From assembly GCA_029240815.1 (NCBI GenBank), contig JARDZO010000026.1, forward strand, positions 1-51,302: a DNA stretch of 51,302 nucleotides, in the 5' to 3' direction. This DNA comes from Brevibacillus sp. GTDB taxonomy: Bacteria; Bacillota; Bacilli; Brevibacillales; Brevibacillaceae. Both the position numbers and the translations under genes were made by a program. This document shows, in pieces, positions 46,344-51,302 of this stretch. The notes beneath the pieces are model-generated. The model had not been told where the DNA came from. It searched no databases and saw nothing but the letters and a program-made list of their open reading frames with translations. The first letter of the stretch is position 1. The number at the start of each line of letters is the position of its first letter.

Positions 46344-47318
46344 ATGGATGTTACCTCATTTTGGCATAGACATAAAGCTTCGTGGGCTGAGTTGGAGCAG
46401 TTGGTCGAACGGTTCACTAGGCAACCGCGAAAGATCAATGCGGGTGAGATCGACAGGCTTACCCTCCTGTATAAAAAGACGTCGGCGCATCTCGCCTACA
46501 TCCGCACATTTCACCCGACAGACGAAGTAACGATGTATCTCAATCAGCTCGTATCCCGGGCGCATAATCTGACATACAAACAACAAGGAAGCAGTTGGTA
46601 TCAATTAAAGCACTTCTTTGGCAGCTATCTCTTGCTGCTGATTCAACAGCGAATGGGGTTCATCGGCATGGCAGCCCTTCTGTTTCTCATCGGTGGATTA
46701 GCGGGTTTCGCTGCTGTCATGATGGATCCGTTGAATCTGTATGTCGTCCTGCCTCAAGGTATGGCTGAACAAATCAATCCGACTCAACTGGGAGAAGGAC
46801 ATGACTCTGTGAATAGCCCCGTCCTCTCTACCATGATCATGACCAACAACATGAAAGTTGCCATGTTTGCCTTTGTAGGTGGCATAACACTGGGGATTCT
46901 CCCCATCTACTTACTGTTGTTCAACGGTCTCTTGGTAGGTGCGCTCGCTGCCGTGTATGCGCAAGCTGACAGTAGCTACGCCTTCTGGGCTTACATACTC
47001 CCCCATGGCGTCATCGAGCTGACAGCCATCTTTATTGCAGGGGGAGCGGGACTCCACATGGGGTACAGGCTGCTCGTGCCTGGGCGATATGACCGCAAGC
47101 ATCAATTTCTTCTTGCCGCCAAAGAATCTGCCCAGTTATTGCTCGCGACTCTTCCTTTGTTCGTCGTTGCCGGAGTCATTGAAGGCTACATCACACCATC
47201 CGGCCTTTCCTTGGAAACCAAATATGGGGTCGCCTTGCTGACCTTGATGGTTCTTTTTGGCTGGTACGCCTGGGGGCTGCGCCAAAAAAACTCACTCACA
47301 AGGCATCCCTCGATTTGA
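46344..47318 (+). CDS. SpoIIM/DUF95-like stage II sporulation protein M family membrane protein
   Basis: The 324-residue protein has a soluble helical N terminus (about 1-95) and then about six membrane helices with the DUF95/SpoIIM pattern (IMTNNMKVAMFAFVGGITLG, AYILPHGVIELTAIFIAGGAG). It is longer than classical SpoIIM (about 215 residues) and belongs to the version found next to RDD and MoxR/DUF58 genes, so a role in engulfment is not implied. ATG 46344 has GGAGG 8 nt upstream. Its last 23 bp overlap the end of the convergent DUF58 gene. Confidence 0.86.
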   Translation: MDVTSFWHRHKASWAELEQLVERFTRQPRKINAGEIDRLTLLYKKTSAHLAYIRTFHPTDEVTMYLNQLVSRAHNLTYKQQGSSWYQLKHFFGSYLLLLIQQRMGFIGMAALLFLIGGLAGFAAVMMDPLNLYVVLPQGMAEQINPTQLGEGHDSVNSPVLSTMIMTNNMKVAMFAFVGGITLGILPIYLLLFNGLLVGALAAVYAQADSSYAFWAYILPHGVIELTAIFIAGGAGLHMGYRLLVPGRYDRKHQFLLAAKESAQLLLATLPLFVVAGVIEGYITPSGLSLETKYGVALLTLMVLFGWYAWGLRQKNSLTRHPSI

Positions 47319-48666
47319 TTTCCAGATACGTATTAATCAGAGTAACCGTCAGCTGATCGGCCGGTACATCCAGCACCTGGATGCCCGCGCCGGTCATTTT
47401 TTGTTGGAAAGCTCTGCGATCCAGCTGAAATCGTTGCGCCACTGCTTTTACGTAGGCGATACGGCTACTCGTCGTCTCCCCCTTGCTCCACCCGTGCAAG
47501 AGCGGATCAGCCAGACTGAGTAACAGGAGCAAGTGCGAACGACGCAATCTCCACAGATGACCACCCAATTGATCCTCCACCAAATAGTTTTCCATATCGG
47601 AAAATAGCACCATCAGGCTTCTTTTCTTTTGCTGTCGATACAAATGTTCCAGCGCTTTGGCAGGATCAGACTCTACGAAATCGCCGCGCAAATCATACGT
47701 CGCCTCCAGCAAGACATGCAGATGCCGCAGACCTTTCCCTGGAGGAATGTACGCTTTGATCACATTCGAGTATACGAGCAGCGCGACCTGATCTCCTTGA
47801 CGCAAGGCGACTGCAGCCAACGTCATGGCTGCCTCTAGCGTAGAATCGAGACGTGTTCGGCCGTTCCACTCCACCCCCATCAACCTTCCACAGTCCAATA
47901 GGATCGTCACTACTTTTCCTTGCTCGGGACGGTACTGGTTGGTCATCAGTCGCCGTGTGCGAGCAGAAGCAGACCAATTGATCATCCGCGGATCGTCGTC
48001 ATGACCGTATTCCCGAATGGCATGAAATTCTGATCCTGCCCTTGCCCTGCGCATAATCTTTTTCCCATCGACAATCAGGCTATCTTGCAGAGAAGCCAAA
48101 TATCCTCGAACTGCTGACAGGTCTGGATATACGCGGATGGACTGTTCTGCCGAAAACCGACTCTGTCTCCACCAGAGCCCGATCCTGCCCTGCCAACGCA
48201 TATACAACCATCGAAACAGGTATTGTCCTCGTTCGTTCCCTTGAGTGGAATAAAAAATAGCTGCCTCTGTTCCCTCCATGCGTCCTTGCAGCGGACCAGC
48301 CTCTTCAAAGGTAATCGGCAGATCGTCAACGATCGAATACCCCAGGAATTGACCGCTTTTATTATTCAAGCGGATCCCGACCTGAAAGGAATGACCCAAA
48401 TCAGTCTGCTCTGGCATCGTTCTTTGCAGACTCAAATCTGTCCTTCGCGGCAGCGTAAACCAGTCAATCAGGCTGGCTAACACGATCAGACCATTGTACA
48501 TCCAAAACCCTTGATATCCCGTCCCCAGCAGATATCCGGCTACTGCGATCGGAGTCCCCAATAGCAGCAGAATAATCAGCCGCTTGGTTGGCAAAAGAAA
48601 GCGATCCTGCAGTGTATCAGCGAGGTACCGGAATAGCGGCCAACGTCTCGTCGATGATTTGGTCAC
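47296..48666 (-). CDS. DUF58 domain (von Willebrand A-like) protein of the MoxR cluster
   Basis: The 456-residue protein has two N-terminal membrane helices (about 28-65), a beta-rich middle and a DUF58/VWA-like C-terminal half. The diagnostic stretch SEFHAIREYGHDDDPRMINWSASARTRRL is near residues 215-245, and VTILLDCG begins the VWA fold. DUF58 proteins are thought to work with MoxR ATPases as metal- and chaperone-linked modules. It starts with GTG 48666, GGAGG 5 nt upstream, and overlaps the moxR-like gene by 50 bp in another frame. Its 3' end overlaps the convergent SpoIIM-like gene by 23 bp. Confidence 0.92.
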   Translation of the reverse strand: MTKSSTRRWPLFRYLADTLQDRFLLPTKRLIILLLLGTPIAVAGYLLGTGYQGFWMYNGLIVLASLIDWFTLPRRTDLSLQRTMPEQTDLGHSFQVGIRLNNKSGQFLGYSIVDDLPITFEEAGPLQGRMEGTEAAIFYSTQGNERGQYLFRWLYMRWQGRIGLWWRQSRFSAEQSIRVYPDLSAVRGYLASLQDSLIVDGKKIMRRARAGSEFHAIREYGHDDDPRMINWSASARTRRLMTNQYRPEQGKVVTILLDCGRLMGVEWNGRTRLDSTLEAAMTLAAVALRQGDQVALLVYSNVIKAYIPPGKGLRHLHVLLEATYDLRGDFVESDPAKALEHLYRQQKKRSLMVLFSDMENYLVEDQLGGHLWRLRRSHLLLLLSLADPLLHGWSKGETTSSRIAYVKAVAQRFQLDRRAFQQKMTGAGIQVLDVPADQLTVTLINTYLEIKSRDAL

Positions 48667-49537
48667 TGGTACCTCCCTCCAATTCCACTTGTGGCGACAG
48701 GATGAGTCGATGCCGGAGTGCTGGACGCGCCACTGTCTTCACATCGTCCGGTGTGACGTACATTCGATGATCCAGGAGCGCCCATGCCTTGCTCGCCTGC
48801 AACACGGCAATCCCGGCCCGTGAGCTGGCTCCGAGCTGCAACCGCGTTGTCTCCCGTGTTTTTCGAATCAGCGTCGTGATGTAATCGACAAGGGAATCAT
48901 CTACCACGACATCATTGAGTTTTTGTCGTTCAAGCAAAATATCTCCCATCGAATAGATCGGAGTAGGCAGAGCGCCCATTTTGTCTGTCTGTACACGATG
49001 CTGCTGGAGAATTTGCCTTTCATGATCATAGGATGGATACTGCATGTTCAGCTTGAACAAAAAACGGTCCAGCTGGGCTTCCGGTAATACATATGTTCCT
49101 TCGTACTCCACCGGGTTTTGCGTAGCCACCACAAAAAACGGCTCCGGCAACGGGTAGGTGACACCCTGGATCGTGACTTGGTGTTCTTCCATCGCTTCGA
49201 GTAAAGCCGCTTGTGTCTTGGGAGCCGTACGATTGATTTCGTCTGCCAACAACAAATTGGAAAAGACAGGGCCTTTGATGGTCTCAAAATGATTGAGCTG
49301 CATGTTGAAAACAACATGGCCGACAATATCACTAGGCATCATGTCCGGCGTAAATTGGACCCTCTTGCTCTCACCGCCTATCAGATGGGATAAGGTACGA
49401 ACCATTTTTGTCTTCCCGATGCCCGGAACCCCTTCCAGCAGCACATGTCCTCCAGCGAGCAAGGCTGCCACCATCAAGCGGATGTTTTGCCGCTGGCCAA
49501 TCAGTTCTTTTTCCATATGTACAAGTAATTGCTCCAC
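48617..49537 (-). CDS. MoxR-type AAA+ ATPase
   Basis: The 306-residue AAA+ protein has Walker A GVPGIGKT near residue 38, Walker B LLADEIN near residue 100, sensor 1 VVATQNPVEYEG near residue 140, and a MoxR C-terminal lid (GASSRAGIAVLQASKAWAL, DVKTVARPALRHRL). MoxR ATPases act as chaperones or metal insertases with VWA/DUF58 partners. GTG 49537 has AAGGAG 10 nt upstream; a longer frame would overlap the previous gene. It lies 7 bp after the DUF4350 stop. Confidence 0.93.
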   Translation of the reverse strand: MEQLLVHMEKELIGQRQNIRLMVAALLAGGHVLLEGVPGIGKTKMVRTLSHLIGGESKRVQFTPDMMPSDIVGHVVFNMQLNHFETIKGPVFSNLLLADEINRTAPKTQAALLEAMEEHQVTIQGVTYPLPEPFFVVATQNPVEYEGTYVLPEAQLDRFLFKLNMQYPSYDHERQILQQHRVQTDKMGALPTPIYSMGDILLERQKLNDVVVDDSLVDYITTLIRKTRETTRLQLGASSRAGIAVLQASKAWALLDHRMYVTPDDVKTVARPALRHRLILSPQVELEGGTSDQIIDETLAAIPVPR

Positions 49538-49544
49538 TACGTTC

Positions 49545-50672
49545 TCACTCCTTCTCCAGGCGCTTGGTGATGTCATCGATCAAGATGCTGTCTTCAAGCA
49601 GACGCTTGGATGTGTACCTTTTTTCTGTTTTCGCCCGTTCCATTCGTTCCAACAGGCGATCGATCTTTTCTACATCTGTTTCGCTCCATTTTGTCTTAGC
49701 CAGACGAACAATTTCTGCTCGGTCTGCCCGGCGATGGACTCCCCAGTGATCGAACAATAGCTGCCTAAAGAACATCTCCCTGTGCAATAGGGCATCGAGT
49801 GCGAGGTTCCTTCGTTCGTACCAGCTCGATATGGCAAGCAAGGTCTCATCTCCCCTGCGTACCGTCCATTCCCGTAGCGTATAGACGGGACCGAAGCGTT
49901 TGCCTTTCCACCACACCCAAATCAATAGCGAGAGCGCCAATTGCACACATCCCACGATCAGCCAGCCAGGGTAGACGGCGAGCCAGCCAGGCTTTTCTTG
50001 CAGCCCGTGGTGGTACTCATCCATCCACAGAACCGACCATTCTTTTTGAAAATACGGCCAGATCGCCTCAAAGTGGTCATGCTGCAGGATGCTTTGGTTG
50101 GTCAACCATTCGGGAACGAGAAACAAAGTCACGCTCCCCTCATCGACCTGGGTCCGCCCTGCGAGTATACCGAGATCATCATATAGCAGGGCTTCCTGAG
50201 AAGCTGCTTTCATGAGTCTGTATGGCGTCCTAGCTATTCCACTTTGTCCTTTGTCGAGCATCGGCCCTTGAATATTGCGCTTCTGAACGTTTTCCTCTTC
50301 CATTTTGAATGAGGAAAATGGGACTCCCACCCACGCGTCCGCCTCTTCTTCAAACACAATCAAGTCATTTCCTTGTTTGACCCACTCGAGCAGTTCAGCT
50401 TGCTCATTGGCAGACAGTGCTTGTGGCTCAACCATCACAAGCGCCTGACCTTCGCCATCTGGCAATACCCGCATCGGTTGTTTCCATTCCTTGACGCGGT
50501 TTCCCTTTTCCTCGAGCAAGGTGGTCAACGCCTTTAGTCCGTCAGGCTCGGCAGAAACCGAGACAAAAGGGGGAAAATCGGGACCCTGCGGCTTGACAAG
50601 AAGCCACCCGCAAACAAGCAGGAGCAGAATAGCAAGGGCGATCCCCACGCGATACGTGCGCAAGCTATCCAT
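49545..50672 (-). CDS. DUF4350 domain membrane protein
   Basis: The 375-residue protein has an N-terminal helix (about 8-26), an extracellular DUF4350 domain (SVSAEPDGLKALTTLLEEKG, then a LLEWVKQGNDLIVFEEEA gate-like segment) and a second membrane helix near 240-258, with a cytosolic helical tail. This family regularly sits between DUF4129 and moxR genes. It overlaps the DUF4129 gene by 8 bp. Role unknown beyond membership of this stress- or sporulation-linked gene group. Confidence 0.85.
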   Translation of the reverse strand: MDSLRTYRVGIALAILLLLVCGWLLVKPQGPDFPPFVSVSAEPDGLKALTTLLEEKGNRVKEWKQPMRVLPDGEGQALVMVEPQALSANEQAELLEWVKQGNDLIVFEEEADAWVGVPFSSFKMEEENVQKRNIQGPMLDKGQSGIARTPYRLMKAASQEALLYDDLGILAGRTQVDEGSVTLFLVPEWLTNQSILQHDHFEAIWPYFQKEWSVLWMDEYHHGLQEKPGWLAVYPGWLIVGCVQLALSLLIWVWWKGKRFGPVYTLREWTVRRGDETLLAISSWYERRNLALDALLHREMFFRQLLFDHWGVHRRADRAEIVRLAKTKWSETDVEKIDRLLERMERAKTEKRYTSKRLLEDSILIDDITKRLEKE

Positions 50673-51291
50673 CCAGGCCCTCCTCTCTGCAGAACGTCTC
50701 CAGCTGTTTCAAACGTTCCCAGAACTGTCCCTCGCTTACGGCCCCTTGTCCGTACCAGACCTGTTCGAAGACACGGGCATTCATGCGAAACAAGTCTACG
50801 GCCAGCGGTTGATTCAGTTGGATTTCCTCCGCGTACTCCCAATTCGTTTTCCATGGTTCTACACGAATCCACGCTCTTTTTTGCAAATAAACCAGGAGGG
50901 CTAGAAATAAGGATCGCTCCCCCTCACGCCACTCATTCTTGTGACCGCGCTCTCTTGCTTCCTGCAAATAATCGGTGTACGTGCGTATTTTTTCTCCTTT
51001 TGCAAGCAAAGGCTGCCTGAGTCGTTGCTCACGCACTATCCTGCGGGACAACCAGTACAAAAAGAAGAGCAGCCCAATCACAAAAAGGACGAGAATGATC
51101 GTCGATACGGTGCTCGCCGTCCCATTCGGTAGCTGCCCCAGCTCAAACATGCGAGAAAGAGCATGAAACAGTGGTTCTAGCAACGGATCCAACCAGCTTT
51201 CCTGGTTCCCTTGTTGTTGGGCATACTCTTCTCGAGACAAGATCTCCGCTAGCTTTTGCTTGTCTTCTGTCCAAGTAAATCCACTACTCAT
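50665..51291 (-). CDS. DUF4129 domain membrane protein
   Basis: The 208-residue protein has one central membrane helix (about 62-85) flanked by an extracellular N terminus and a cytosolic DUF4129 domain. The domain includes RSLFLALLVYLQKRAWIRVEPWKTNWEYAEEI. DUF4129 usually closes transglutaminase-like proteins of the MoxR-DUF58 cluster and here stands alone. AGGAG lies 6 nt before ATG 51291 at the very window edge, so the gene is complete but its upstream neighbour is not visible. Confidence 0.85.
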   Translation of the reverse strand: MSSGFTWTEDKQKLAEILSREEYAQQQGNQESWLDPLLEPLFHALSRMFELGQLPNGTASTVSTIILVLFVIGLLFFLYWLSRRIVREQRLRQPLLAKGEKIRTYTDYLQEARERGHKNEWREGERSLFLALLVYLQKRAWIRVEPWKTNWEYAEEIQLNQPLAVDLFRMNARVFEQVWYGQGAVSEGQFWERLKQLETFCREEGLDG

Positions 51292-51302
51292 GGGAAGCTC
51301 CT

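Noticed and set aside
46344..47318. Calling this gene spoIIM
   Set aside because: It is about 110 residues longer than SpoIIM and lies in an RDD/MoxR context; family membership does not imply the engulfment role.

Overview
The window reads as chromosomal DNA of an endospore-forming Firmicute of the Brevibacillus/Paenibacillaceae type. The reasons are a rpmF-yceD-ylbL-ylbK-ylbJ-coaD-rsmD neighbourhood in the Bacillus ylb order, a complete gerA-type germination operon, ylbJ, strong AGGAGG ribosome binding sites, frequent GTG and TTG starts, and moderate GC. No prophage, CRISPR array, rRNA, tRNA or intact transposase was seen. Genus assignment is inference from gene content.

Layout. 1-5223: ribosome and CoA housekeeping (rpmF, yceD, ylbL, ylbK, ylbJ, coaD, rsmD). 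A perfect 72-bp tandem duplication has doubled the yceD promoter, RBS and start codon. 5224-5662: a structured region beside rsmD that is a candidate for the sporulation RNA CsfG. 5663-7819: a tiny hydrophilic protein, Ku, and a CDF metal exporter. 7820-10364: thiC behind a TPP riboswitch and terminator, then a small Cys/His protein. 10378-19541: a six-gene leftward operon for a secreted polysaccharide. It has two lipoproteins with tandem NodB domains, a nucleotide-sugar 6-dehydrogenase, a PilZ-glycosyltransferase fusion, a membrane-anchored degenerate deacetylase-like protein and a GH18-like lipoprotein. 19843-20628: a DUF1904 gene, an 83-bp nested inverted repeat and a startless peptide remnant.

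20627-27067: a stand-alone LigD-type ligase, a gerA-gerC-small-gerB operon and a stand-alone LigD-type polymerase. With Ku at 5937 these give all parts of bacterial NHEJ as three separate genes. 27141-30936: lgt, a small conserved protein, a Pit phosphate transporter with its DUF47 partner, and a GGDEF diguanylate cyclase. 31178-34547: an MFS exporter, a type III polyketide synthase broken by an internal deletion, its BpsB-like methyltransferase partner and a hypothetical gene. 34558-39011: an M29 aminopeptidase, small proteins, a secreted five-repeat protein, a MarR regulator, signal peptidase I and a VanY-like carboxypeptidase.

39087-45338: an NAD-dependent reductase, a gamma-glutamyltransferase with an extra C-terminal domain, a coiled-coil membrane protein plus a NAGPA-domain protein, and a PLP-dependent aldolase-like enzyme. 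45471-51291: RDD and SpoIIM/DUF95 membrane proteins, and a DUF4129-DUF4350-MoxR-DUF58 operon.

The most promising under-described system is the polysaccharide operon. Its synthase carries its own N-terminal c-di-GMP receptor domain, and its deacetylases pair a metal-site-lacking NodB domain with an intact one. The GGDEF protein at 30232-30936 could supply the signal, which is inference only.
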